Positions 48,880 through 60,894 of a stretch of DNA of 64,000 nucleotides are shown one piece after another. A program made the position numbers and the translations under genes. This DNA is from Dendrobium chrysotoxum. Its lineage: Eukaryota; Streptophyta; Magnoliopsida; Asparagales; Orchidaceae. How positions within the stretch are numbered: position 1 is the first letter of the stretch; every line of letters begins with the position of its first letter. The notes under the pieces are model-generated. The model searched no databases and was not told the DNA's origin. It was given only the letters and a program-made list of their open reading frames with translations. Location of the stretch: the NCBI GenBank assembly GCA_019925795.1, contig CM034300.1:69233021-69297020 (forward strand), written 5' to 3'.

Positions 48880-50185
48880 AGACTTACTCATGGAGTTTGT
48901 GCACTAAGAAATTGACAAGCTCAGGTGCGTTTGAGATAAGGAGCCATTAATCAGAGCAAACTTCTACATTAGATATAAGATTCAAAGTCCATCCACAAGC
49001 ACAACAACCATGGCTTATTAGACATATGATGAAAGATAAGCATGTATTATTCAATATTAATATGAAGAGGAAGATGATCATATTAAACATGAAGAGAGAC
49101 CGTGATATTGATATATCATATAATAATACTTGATAGTATCGTGAGTAAGCCATCCTTATGTGAGAGGGTCCCTTGAAGTATCTTTTAAAAATTTTCTATC
49201 TTATTTAATTATGCTACATAAGATAAACTTAGGGATAATTACTAATCTTTAGTGAGACAATGAAGGATGTTTCAAATATGTGTATTTTTTTGGGAATTTG
49301 TATACAAAGATTCAAAAGTACATGTTTCTTAGTATTTAGTGTTAATGGAACATTTCTGAATATGTGCTATGGTGGTACTTTATATATTATAGTGATGTAA
49401 GATACTAATAGACAGATTTATCATGTGGCATTAACAGTTGTGGACTCAATAAATAATGAGTCATGGCAACATTTTATGTGTAGACTAAAGGAGTCAATAT
49501 ACATAGTGAATAGCTTAGTATTATATCTTTAATAGACACGATAGTATCACCAATATTTTATCAACGATTTTTCAAAGGTACACAATAGAGCTTGTACTCA
49601 TCATATGATAATGAATATTATGGTGAAGTTTAAAATATATATTTACCATGAGAAATATCACTTGGCTTCTAAGTCTTATAAAATAGTTGAAATTTGTAGG
49701 GATTTCAAAAAAATATATGCCAAGAATTAAACATATCATCTTATATTAAGAATTAAGTTGGCATTGATACAACTTGATGATAATTAGTATTTCAAAAAGC
49801 TTTAATAATATTATGAAGAGTGCATATTCCCATCCAGTGATTACATTATTAGAGTTATTGAAGCACAATACAAAAAATATTCTTTAATAAATGCAATATT
49901 GTAGCAAACATAAAAACTATTTTAGTAAAAAATAATCAAAGAAGCATCCAAGAAACTCTTGAATAAGGCATAAAGCTTAATTGTCTTCCCAATTAATCAA
50001 TTTAAACAACATGCTTGATGTTGAGCTTAATAGTTATGTTATAATGTTTGAGTGGACATATACATATAGAAGATTTGATGTTATGGGTCTCTTATGTGAA
50101 CATGCATCAGTTGTAGCTTGGGATCAAGGTGCCAGTCATTATAGTTTGGTTTTAAAGTTCTATACACAAGAAGCATGATTAGCTG
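48880..50185 (+). mobile_element. Decayed MULE (MuDR-like) transposase
   Basis: Plus-strand pieces in order: KKLTSSGAFEIRSH (N-terminal DNA-binding region), MKRDRDIDISYNNT, the start of the DDE domain as VNGTFLNMCYGGTLYIIVM then DTNRQIYHVALTVVDSINNE and SWQHFMCRLKESI, then NRACTHHMIMNIMVKFK, and a SWIM-type finger YRRFDVMGLLCEHASVVAW (near 50070-50130). The first catalytic Asp of the usual VDGT motif is Asn, the second lies in a broken stretch, and frameshifts and stops are frequent, so it is inactive. No terminal inverted repeats were found. Confidence 0.7.
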
Positions 50186-50256
50186 CATAAGTTGAAGACA
50201 TGTATCACATTAGAAAAGAAAACACATGAGATGTTTTAAATGATATAAAGGGGGTT

Positions 50257-50500
50257 CACTACAGGAAAATCATCAATTACCGACAAATTTTCTGGAGGAA
50301 TATTTTCCGTTGGAATTTCCGGCGGGTTTCTGATGGATTTCGATGAGATGTATCCGATAGATTTTCCTAGCAGCAGTCGCAAGCAGCGCAGGTTGGCAGG
50401 TGGGTAGCCGCTGCGGGTAGTCGGGCAGGCAGCATGGGAGGTAGTGGTGTTCTTTTCTTCTTTTTTTTAATTATTCCGACGACTTTTTTCCGACTGTCCC
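50257..50500 (+). mobile_element. Single CACTA terminus
   Basis: Starts CACTACAGGAAAATCATCAA and is followed by the GC-containing subterminal words typical of CACTA ends (TTTTCTGG, TTTCCGGCGG, CCGACGAC to about 50500). No matching right end (TTTTCCTGTAGTG type) was found downstream, so it is a truncated element or a free end. It begins only about 70 bases after the MULE SWIM region. Confidence 0.6.
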
Positions 50501-51490
50501 ATATTTGAATTTTGTTTGAACCAATCTTCAAATGTGGTTTGCATGCAACTCATGTGGGGTTCAAATAAGTTCTAATTTTTTCTCAAATATAATTCCAACC
50601 TTTTTTGAACATTCTTTGATGCTTTTTGAATCATTGTTAGTTGAGACTAACTTAAATAAATATTCCGCAATCAAAATACGCTTTTGGGCATATTTTCCTA
50701 TAAAATGAAACATCAGACACATTTATCCAATTTTATGTATTAATTGGCATATCAACTAAAATTTTTCTTTTATAATATTAGTTTACATAATATATTTTAG
50801 AATCGTTATTGTAAATAAACCTTTGAACTAAACTATAATTGATTTTAAATTTCCTAATACAAATTTATATTGGCTTGTCTTTTTTCTATTATTAGTAAAG
50901 ACATGGTTGTAGCTGGGATTAAAAAAGGGTTAACCTTCCTACTATGCAATAATTTCAAATGGATTTACATAGCTAAGAAATTGCTTAATATTTAGAGCAA
51001 AATTCACTTCCTTTTAGTAGCATATTGTTCATTCCTAGCCATAAAAATAATGTTTTTTCCCTTTTTTATTTCATATGTGATATATTTTTCCTCTCCCATT
51101 TCATTCATATTGCTTCAAAAAATAATTTCCTTACAAAATTGCATATGTGCTTCAAAAAATAATTTCCTTACAAAATTGCAAGAGTGGCCTTAATCACATA
51201 TGCAATTTTTAGTTAAATATGTTTAGATTTCGGGGGTTTTATGCATTTTTATCGTTGATAATTATTTTTTTCTATGTCGATACTTTCACGTATAATTAGA
51301 AGACCTATAAAGGAAGGCAATCTTCTTCTTTTTTATTAACATATGAGTAAAATTGCATTAATATCTGTCAACCAAGAGGTCTTGAATTTGAGATACTGCA
51401 TATGTTATGTATGCCAATTTATGATTAAGTTTATAAGAGAAATTTCCACCGATAGTGAATGAGTTACCTTATTATGATTGAATTGCATAA
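50500..51490. other. AT-rich intergenic DNA with a 35-bp duplication
   Basis: TGCTTCAAAAAATAATTTCC and its following bases occur at 51113 and 51148, a 35-base tandem duplication. Nothing else is recognised. Confidence 0.4.
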
Positions 51491-52259
51491 ATATAAGAGC
51501 TAAGAGTGAATGAATGTATTTTGTATTCAATGTTAGAGTGTTTGTATACACAAGACTATTTATAGGCAAGTGGTAATAATGGTAAATATTAAAACCTACA
51601 ATAATAGATAAATTATATGTTATTAATAATAAGAGTATAAGGTAATAATATAAATGAGAATATATTGTCATAAAGCATAGTTACATGAAAATGAGAACAA
51701 TGTATTTGTTTGTGGAGAGCTTCAACTGGGCCATTTATTGAGGCAATTCAATCATTCTTAAATTTTGAAAATGTTGATTGAACATCTTATTTATATGCCA
51801 TTACAAAGTGCTAAGAATATTGCTTAAAATGATTGACAAATACAATGTAATAAGAACAACTTTTTATTGAACGAAATGGGGATGCCCCTCAAATATTAAA
51901 GTACAGTCGATCAAGTGGGCGATGACTAGTTGACCAAGGGTCCCAAAAGGTAATTTATGACTTTTGTTACATGCAGAATTGAAGATTTTGAGTGAGTGCG
52001 GACATGGTTGGTGGACATAAAATGACATAAGATTTCTTATGATGTATGGTAAAAATGATTATGCCAATAGTTGGGAGTGGATTTCGGGTTGATACGGGCT
52101 TCCTTGATATCCAGTTGAGTCGCCTTGATGTTGTACAAGTTGTAAAGTCGTATAGACTATTCTGACTCCTCCCTCGAGCGAGAGTTGCACCCTTGGTCAG
52201 ACCCTTAATACAAAAGATGTTGGGTTAAACTCAGTTGATGTATAATCTATTTTGCATAA

Positions 52260-53435
52260 TTAACAAACAAATAGTAGATAAAGTTGCATATTGTGAAAAC
52301 ACAAAATATTATCAAGTAGAAAGGATGTGGAGGGAGAAGAGAGTGATTCATTTCTAGTTTGCATGATTTGAACACATGTACCATCTCTAATAATAATATC
52401 ATCAGATTCTTTATAAGATTTACAAATAGAGAATTTAGCCATATCAGATGTAGTGTGGTGGGAGGCACCATTTTCAAGGAGCCAAGTTGATGATGATCCA
52501 CGATTGTTGGTGGTGGCATGATTAACTTTGGGAGTAATATGGAGTCCCATCATGCGTTTTATTGCGTAACATTCTTGAGCGATGTGGCCACGCTTTTCAC
52601 AAAATTGACACACCAAGTAAGTATCTTTCATGCGATGTGAGTTGGGTGAGGATGTTTGGTTTTTTTGAATAAGAACAGTTTGATTTAGATGCTTTTGAAA
52701 GTAACCAACTTTATTTTGAGTAAACCCATTTCTTTGTGAGTTGTTGGTGGAGATTAGAGGAAGCCCACTATCAAGTGGGCTTTGTTTAAAGAAGTTGTCG
52801 TATTCGACAAATTTATCATGGAGAGGTTCAGATGAGATGCGATGCTCTCTATCAAAATTTGCTCTGCCAATTTCTCTAAATTCAGGTCCAATGCCATTGA
52901 GGCAATGAAGGATGAGATCATCTTCTGGCTGTGGGACCCCAATAAGGGCCAATTGATCATCATTGAGACTTTGGAGCATTTGAAGAAACTCGTTGATAGA
53001 TTTTTCACCATGAGTTGTTAAAGATAATTTCTCTTTGAGGATGGCAACATGTGACCGCAAGCGATTAGCATACATATGGTTGAGCTTATCCCATGCATCA
53101 CGGGATGATGAGGAGGATGCTACATAAGCCACGAGTTTTTCAGATAAGGAGGTGATTATTGAGTGAAGTAGAAGCTGATCTTGTTGGACCCAAATAACAT
53201 GATTTGGGTTGGGGATCACGAGATCTCCTTGTGTGATAGTAGGGGGAGGTGGTGGAGTATCGCCATTGATGTAGCCAAGTAAATTGTACCCTTGAAGAAG
53301 AGATTGCACTTGAGCTCGCCATGATGGATAATTGTTAAGAGTAAGTTTGAGTGGAAGTTGTGTGGCAGGATTGATAAAGACTATTTGAGGATGGGTTGTC
53401 ACTGAAGCAATGGGATTGCTAATTTCTTCAGCCAT
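52260..53435 (-). pseudogene. Copia gag and truncated protease
   Basis: Start taken at MAEEISNPIAS (53435). The frame upstream only runs through the primer-binding site. The gag shows the UBN2-type pattern (LPLKLTLNNYPSWRAQVQSL, ILKEKLSLTTHGEKSINEFL). A zinc knuckle CQFCEKRGHIAQEC follows, near residue 290. The protease begins WLLENGASHH, where the family has Asp-Ser-Gly: the catalytic Asp is Glu. Homology fades about 70 residues later at LLDNILCF, and the frame ends at 52260. It encoded the capsid-like protein of a retrotransposon. It is unusually intact as a single 391-codon frame for an element with no polymerase. Confidence 0.8.
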
Positions 53436-53473
53436 GGTGTTGGTAGGAAGGATCGACTCTCTAGAGATAGGAA

Positions 53474-53485
53474 GCTCTAATACCA
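53474..53485 (-). other. Copia primer-binding site
   Basis: TGGTATTAGAGC on the minus strand, complementary to the 3' end of initiator tRNA-Met except for one base (usual TGGTATCAGAGC), immediately after the 5' LTR. Confidence 0.75.
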
Positions 53486-53700
53486 TATAACAACTAAGAG
53501 GCAATGATTTGTTTGAAGGTTAAGAATCCACAATGTTTATTGTATTCAACATAGGAATGATTATATACAAATAAGACCACTTATAAGCAAGTGGTAATAA
53601 TGGAAAATAGTAATAACTACAACAACAAATAAATTATATGCCATTCATTATATGAGAATTAGGTAATAATATGAATGAGAATATATTGTCATAAAGCATA

Positions 53701-55890
53701 ATTAGAGGTTCCTCAATAAAAAGATACTATGATTCTTTGACATTTGTGTTGATCGGTGTATAGAACTTCAATTTAAAACTTTCATTGTATTTTCATGAAA
53801 GTGAATTAGATTTCACATTAATGCCTTGTTTGATTTCAAGGAATTGAGTAAGAGGATCCATTTCCAAAAAAAAAGGATAAATTAAAGGGAAATAAAGTAA
53901 TTGAATTGAAATTAATTGCACCCATCTATTTGGCCAAGTAGAAATTAATTAAAACATTATTATTGTTTGTTTAGGTGATGAAAACTTTACTTTTTTATTT
54001 TCGTGGTGAGAATATGTCTTACATGACTGCCTCACATTTTTTTCTATTGTTTTCACTCATATTTGATGAGAAATTGTTAATAAAAGATATTTTTATTCAT
54101 ATTTCTTAACAAAAATTGAAATAAAAGAAAATGAAAATGAAAATGAAATAAGTGAATTAAAATTAATTTCACATTAATATTTGGCTAAAGAGAAATCAAA
54201 TAAAAAATAGATTTTAGTTCTAACATGGGAGATGTGAAAATAAGTTTTACTCTTCTGCAAGAATAATATGAGCTATAATGAAATGTTTATACTTTTTTTT
54301 TCTATTATCAATAGATTTTGGTAAAATAAAGTTTGTAACTTGTTATTTACTTAGTGAAATAAAATATTTGTGTTGTGTAATATTGTCTCCAAATGTAGTT
54401 AAACTTTTACTCTGAATCTATGATTGCTTAAAAAGCATGCATTACTTAGAGTAGGCTTAATCTTTATATAATTCATGCTATTTTTTATTTTTTCATGCTT
54501 AAATTGCTTTATGTGTAGGACATACATAAATTATAAATCTAGTGTGATCTAGAGTCTCGAGAGAGGAATAGTAGAATAATTAGTTATTTTAAAATATTGT
54601 CCGACCATAATATAGGCATATGATGGTTAGGATTATGAGGTCCTAAGAAGAACTGTAGTTAGGAGGGATCCTAGCTAATACTCTAATGAGCTCGATAGAG
54701 ATGAAGAGTACTTATGCTCTGATCGATAATAATAATAGGTAGAAAACTACTATAATGCAATCATGTACTTTTAAATATCGTAGGTTCAAAACTTCTAAAA
54801 ATAGTAAATTTACTTTCTACATTTGAAGCTTTTTGACTTAATCTGCAACACCCATGTTAAATTATCATGCTAGATAATCTTAGTAGTTCATTAGTCAATA
54901 CTAAAGTGAACTTAGGAATTTCTAATTTTTTCCTATGGGATTGACAATATTCTCATCAGTATATTACTTGGCACGACACATACACTTGCATTAAATATGA
55001 CTTACACAGCAGCAAATTAAGCAATCGTTAGATAACTCAAAAGTGTGTGTAAGCAAAGCACAAAGCTCTGCATTTTGCAAAGCTAAAAATAGCATCTTGT
55101 TACATAAAAATTGATGATGTTGTGTACGCTATTACAAAAAATGGAATGACAACTATTAAAAGTAGGTTATATCTTCCACACGACCTAGTTGTTTTTGTCC
55201 CAAGAAAATTTCATTAGTTATGCTTTCCTCTAATATGATATATCACTATTTATGAGATGACCTTATATACGAGATTGAGATTTTCCATTTCTATGAGATC
55301 TTATATCTTCCATTAACTTATTGAGATCTTTACAACATGTGGCATTCCTTAATCTACATTTCTATGCAAAGTCATAATGATCATCATGGGCTTGACCATT
55401 TTTCAGGGAATGTGGCGAAATAGTGATAGCGAGAATTTTTCAAAATGTGCAAATTTACATGTAATGCTCAAGGCCATGTATCTTGCTAGAATAGCAAAAA
55501 CTTGGTAAAGTAGTTATATATCCTAAAAGAGATGCTAAAGTATGTAAGTACCATATGCCAATAATCAAATGAGTTGCTAAGCTATCTCCACCTTTTTCCT
55601 TTTAAGGATATTTAATTTTTGTTTAAGTCTAATTGTTTACCTTATTTTTGAATAAGGTTGACGAATTCCCTTCCTATGCTTAGCCTTGGCTTAGAGGAAT
55701 TCCTTATAGGACCCATATAGGTGGATTATTAATGATATAGCTTGTCATTGCCATATAAAGCCCATAACCTTGTATTGCACTTTTAAGACCCATAGACTAG
55801 GTGAACCTTAGCTTAACCAAGGTGACAGCCATGATTCTTTAAACCCTACCTAGACCTTCCTAAACTAACTAATTTTTTTTTCAACCTCAT
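53701..55890. other. Intergenic, no gene recognised
   Basis: AT-rich DNA without long frames. The part after 55600 leads into the gypsy scrap and may be its decayed 3' region. Confidence 0.4.
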
Positions 55891-55899
55891 ATAAATCCA

Positions 55900-56340
55900 T
55901 TTGTAATGGGTTGAATCCTAACACAAAACTTAAAGGATATGTCACTATTGTGTGAAGAAAATGAATATAGAGATCTTTGTAAAAAGATGTGAAAACCTTC
56001 CAGGTGAATTGAGTCCCACTATTCATGATGATTTTATATGGAGGCCAAAGCAAAAGATTATATTATACCAAAAATATTTTTGAGCATTGGTTTTCACAAT
56101 CTTAGGATACGGCTCGGCTTCTATTCACTTGGTAAAGTAGTCAATAATTAGAATGATGAACTTTTATTATCCAATAACTATCATGATATCAATTCTCTAT
56201 TAAAGGAATGGCCAGGGATTTTGGAGGGACAAGATTTCTATTAATTGTCCATAGGGGAAGTTAGAGTGCATCCGACAATTATAACAATTACATGTGACAT
56301 TGAATGACTTCTGCTTCATCTTAATCTTGAGGGCAAATGC
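55900..56340 (-). mobile_element. Ty3/gypsy integrase fragment
   Basis: Across a frameshift the minus strand reads IDYFTK, IEAEPYPKIVKTNAQ, KYFWYNIIFCFG and then PPYKIIMNSGTQFTWKVFTS. This matches the integrase core pattern DYFTKWxEA ... DNGTQF. The Asp of DNG is replaced (MNSGTQF), the last catalytic Glu region is gone, and several stops are present. It is a dead fragment. Confidence 0.65.
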
Positions 56341-56458
56341 TCTCCCTCTCAAAAAATTTCTCCAAATTCCTGAATAAACTTTTAATAGTGCATAATGCGA
56401 GAAAGAAAATCACGCAGATTCGATGTGCTCCTATTTTTATGACCGAATACTATATTGA

Positions 56459-56770
56459 GAATAACATTCCATCTCAAGAGATGGACACAGTATTTTACAG
56501 TGAATTTAAAGATAAAATTAAGGTTTTGAAATATGATTATTTTTATAATCAAATACAATTAAAGAATAACATATTATCTTAAAAGACAGACATATCATTC
56601 TATGATAGTATTTGAAAATAAAATAGAGTTTTAAAAATCCACCATTTTATAATAAAATGCAATAAAGAGAATATCATATCACCCCGAAAGATGAACATAA
56701 CATTCTACATGTGTATTCGAATGCAAAAATGTGTTTTAAAAGATTATCTATGTTCTCAGAGATTTTTTTC
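56459..56770. repeat. Three-unit 105-bp tandem repeat
   Basis: The GAATAAC / GAATATC anchors lie at 56459, 56564 and 56669, an exact 105-base period, with the units diverged by roughly a quarter. The third unit is followed by non-repeat sequence. Not coding. Confidence 0.65.
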
Positions 56771-57289
56771 CTATTTTATGTGAATAAGATAGGGTTTATT
56801 TTAATCTAGAGTTATATATTTTTCATAAAGGCAAGCTCTTATGATTAATTACATCCCAAGAGAGATGAATCTCCTAATAATACTCCCGATTAAAATAGTG
56901 GTGAATATTTTTAGAATTTTAAAGTTAAAGAAAAGGATTTGAAAGTCTTAAGATTTTTAAATGGGATCGGTTCAAGGCTGAGTAGTTCTTTTAGAGGCTA
57001 AAGTATGAAGAGTAGAGAGCACTAGATTCTGAGAAACTCAAAAGTACTCAAGTTTATCCTGCGTTGGACTTTAATATTTTGAGGTAGATTTATTTTTATT
57101 TAAGTTGACAAGTGATTAGAAGGTTATGACTTATATTCTCAATCACTAGATCAGGACAACTCCTAAGAGGTAAAGACTTATGATATAGAAATTAACCTCA
57201 GAACCAAAATATAAGGTAAGTCACTACAGAATAAAGACTCGAACCTGTTGACCTCATTTTTGTATGAGGTCAGTAGGACCAATCTAGGC

Positions 57290-58160
57290 CTTAGGATCTT
57301 TTCAGTCATTAGGATCAATCTGATCTTAGATCAATCCAGAGTTTTGGATTAATCCAGATTCAAATCAATTCTAACCCCACATTAATTTTAAACTCAATTC
57401 AATCAAATTCCAGACTAATCTAAACTCTAGGATTCTTCCTAGACTCCAGATCCTAAGATCTACTCTAGACCCTAGGATTCTTCCTAGATTCCAGACTTTA
57501 GGATCTACTTTAGACCCTAAAATTCTTCATAGACTCTAGACTTTAAATCCCTCTAGATCCTAAGATCATTCTAGATCCCAGACTCTAGGATCTGTAGACC
57601 ATAGGATACTCTTAGACTTTAGACTCTAGAGCAATCCAGACCTTGGGATCTACCCTGACCCTAGATCTACCTAAACTTTAAAATTAACCCTGATTTTAAA
57701 TCAAATAAAATCAAGATTCAATCAATCTTGACCCTAGGATTAGTTCAGATCCTTAGTCAATCTTGATTCAAATCAACCCAGACCTTTAATCAATTTAAAT
57801 ATTAAACTAATCCAGATTCTAGATCAATCTTGACCCTAGGATCTACCATAGATAAATCCAGACCCTAGGATCTACCTTGACCCTAGATCTATCTAGATCT
57901 TAAAATCAATTTAGATCCTAGATCAATTCAAACCTTAAATCAACTCAAATCTCAAGTCTACCCAGGCTCTAGATTCATCTAGGTCTTAGGATCCCCTTAG
58001 ACCTTAAATCTATTTAAACCTTGGATTAATTCAAACTCTATGATTAATTTAGATTCAAACCAATCTTGACCTCAATTTAATCCATATCTTAATTTAATTA
58101 AAGCCTCAATCCAAATCCAAACTTCAATCTAGTTCAAAATCCAAATTCTAGCTTGAACCT
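57290..58160. repeat. Degenerate CTAGGATCT-type repeat tract
   Basis: An almost unbroken run of short phrases such as AGACCCTAGGATCTAC and AATCCAGATTC. The clearest units are 45 bases long, beginning at 57431, 57476 and 57521 (GATTCTTCCTAGA...). The strand asymmetry (few G) is marked. Not coding on either strand. Confidence 0.6.
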
Positions 58161-58649
58161 TGATCCAGCCTTCTATCAGGCACAAATCTTATCCAATCAA
58201 TAAAATCATTCAATTGATTATTATTGATTTGGGTAATTTAAATCCAATCATTCAAAGTCAAATTCTAATTCAAATCCAGAAATTCAGACCCAAATCTAAG
58301 GTTCAACGGCCCTGTCTTGAAAGCCTTTTCTAGTGAACTTTCAAACACTCAAAAACCCAGTCAAATGACCTCTGATTCAGAGTCTATCAATTGTAAATTG
58401 ATATGACATGCCTCTAGAGGCAACCCTCCAAATTTGAGCTCATTTTGATGTCTCTAACCCCAGAAATTGGATTGACATCCAAAGGCTGTAAAACCTTCAA
58501 ATATTTATAGCCTATGCCACTGGACTTGTCATCTAGTAGATTTTGACCTTGGAGCTTTCTCCAAAGCCTCCAATCACTTTCAAACCCTTGATTATCACTT
58601 ATTGAACATTAAACTATATTTTTTTGGACTCACTTTGACCCCCAGTTGA

Positions 58650-59600
58650 CTAGAGATCAAAATGACCAAAATATCCCTTGGGGGTATGAACAGTCACCTT
58701 GGAATAAACGAGCTCTAAATTGAATGCAATCACTTCCAGCAAGTTTCAAATGTTAAACCAAATCCTTTGAATCCATTTCTAGACCCTAGGTCAACTTGGT
58801 TGACCAAGTCAACCAGGGTTGACTCAAATGGCCTTTTAAGGGCCCAATAGGCCCATTTGACCTAAATAACCTATTTAAACCCTGGAAACACCTCTACTAG
58901 ACCTCATTCATCATTTCAAATATGCTAAGCCCAAACCCTAGCCCTGGGTCAACCTGGTTGACCAAGTCAACCCAGGTTGACCAGTTCAAACCCTTAAGCA
59001 TCTCCATTTTGAATCAAGTCTTAGATGCATTCAAAACTCCTTCAAGTTTCTTTGATCAGTTCCCCTAGTGATTTAAACTAGACTATAAAGCCTGATCCAA
59101 TAATCAGTTGGCTTGGTAAACCATACCCATATCTGGTCAAATCCAGTCAACATGAGATCCATCTATCACATATAGTCAAATCTTATTCAAGCAAACTCTT
59201 AAATCCTCAATGTCACTCAGTGATATATTTTGAATTCATTCATACTTAGCTTGAATCACACCAATGTGAATTTGCTTAAGTTAACATTTTAAACTTAGTC
59301 AAATCTCCACATCTTAGTCAATTAAATGGCTTCTTAAATCAAACCTTAACAAACTCTTAATCTTATTCCATTTAATATGTTTGAATATATTAAAGCTCAT
59401 TACAAGCCAAATCAAACTTACTTTGACCAAGTCAACTTATGAAGACATGGTCAAAGTCATTTAAGCTCTCATCTCTTTACTTGAACTCCAACCTTTAAAC
59501 CTTAAACCCCTTTTAACTCATTCAACCAGCACTCAAACACGCTCCCTTACCACCTTAGCAGCTTAGTTGATTGGTTGACCAGTCAACAAAGTCTTCAAAA
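58650..59600. repeat. Tract of GTTGACCAAGTCAAC inverted repeats
   Basis: Palindromic clusters built from GGTCAACC and GGTTGACC occur at 58789-58814, 58947-58982 (arms GGTCAACCTG at 58947-58956 and CAGGTTGACC at 58973-58982) and again near 59570-59590. Many TTGAC cores (W-box-like) result. It is probably part of the same large repeat as its flanks. Confidence 0.5.
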
Positions 59601-59899
59601 GGATTGAGGAGGTTTAAGTGGTCAAACCCGATCAAATTGCTTTTTAAACTCATTTCCCTCTAATCTAAACCCTTCCAGCTGTTAAGAACCTGCTCTAGAA
59701 CCTTCATAGGACTCTCCTCAGCCTTTAGATCAAGATAAAATGTCCATGATCAATTCCATGTGCTCTTAAGGATAAAACTGACTTTACACGTTACCCGTCC
59801 TTGTGTACTTCAGTCCTCCTGCTCCTAACAACCCCTGGAGACGTGGGGGACATCCTAGCACCAAGACAAAATAATCACAGCCATCCAAATAGCTTGGGG

Positions 59900-60720
59900 A
59901 CGTTTGAATAGGGTAAAACCCTCATTTGAGGGTTCATTCGAACATTAGCTCTCTCTCACTTACTTGCCCCTCTCAAACCTTGCCTCCAGTTCCTTTGAGT
60001 TCCCCAGACATCTCCAAACATCTCCCAACCAAAACTCCACCGTTAACAGCCCGCCGGCGGTGATCTTCAAAGTGAACAAAGCCTTGATTCCGTCCAACTC
60101 AGATACCAGTCGATCCGGAGCATTCCGAACAAGAGTTTCTTCAGTAAACTTGAGCTTGGACAAACTACAATTTCAGAGAGCCATTACGCGGTTCAAACTG
60201 TTCTTTATTGAGGTAAAAATCTCAAACCCTAGGTAGAATCACTTAGGTTAATTTAGCTTTTCATAAAGCGCTTTTTAAACCATAAAACTTTATCCACATA
60301 ACTTATGTTTATTCAGGCTCTTTGTGTTTAAAATTCAATTCAAATTGATTAATTTGTTTGAGAGAACGAATCAAAAAATGGGTTCTAAGGCTTCAGTTCA
60401 ACTATTTACCCCTTATACGTGTTTTGGACCATTGATCAACGGTTCAGATGTGGCTGTTTCGCGGTCTTAGCTAACCGCCGATCTGATCCCGCGGCCAGCT
60501 CTTACAATCGGCTACATCCAGGTCATTCGTTTCATAACGCGGGCGATCCAACGGGCGCTACAGGTCCGCCGACGTGGATTAGTGAAGCGTGTGGGTCCCG
60601 CTGCCTAATTTGATCATAAGGCAATGATTACGCGGCAGCATAATCACTGCCAATGATTGCCGCCATCGCGCGGTATTGAACGGGCGAACCAGTGGACGCC
60701 ACGTGGCCATCCCGCCGTAG
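59900..60720 (+). other. GC-rich island with exon-like start
   Basis: From 59940 the sequence has a pyrimidine-rich leader and a plus frame (from 59964) running to an ATTGAGGTAAAA step that resembles a splice donor near 60211. From 60420 to 60720 it is strongly GC-rich, with many CGCGG and ACGTGG words. No protein family is recognised. It may be the promoter and leader of a large LTR or a small unrecognised gene. The first seems likelier because repeat tracts lie on both sides. Confidence 0.3.
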
Positions 60721-60811
60721 GCCGAATTTTATTTTATTTGTTTTTTTTTAACCACAATTTAGAATTATTTTAAATTCAAATTTCAAAAATATATATATTA
60801 AAAATTATTTT

Positions 60812-60816
<5 letters not shown>

Positions 60817-60890
<74 letters not shown>
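60817..60890. repeat. (TA)n microsatellite
   Basis: About 36 uninterrupted TA units. Confidence 0.95.

Positions 60891-60894
<4 letters not shown>

Larger units (their letters stand above)
51493..53700 (-). mobile_element. Ty1/copia element, internally deleted, with two diverged LTRs
   Basis: Related direct repeats at about 51493-51679 and 53486-53700 share phrases such as GCAAGTGGTAATAATGG and GAGAATATATTGTCATAAAG. On the minus strand the right copy is the 5' LTR, followed at once by TGGTATTAGAGC (53485-53474), one base off the usual initiator-Met tRNA site. Gag and the start of protease follow. Integrase, reverse transcriptase and RNase H are absent. About 580 bases (51680-52260) of unrelated, LTR-like sequence replace them. 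LTR divergence points to an old insertion. No target duplication was found. Confidence 0.7.

Noticed and set aside
59964..60236. 90-codon plus frame at the GC island
   Set aside because: No recognisable domain and the flanks are repeats; reported as an unexplained island and not as a gene.
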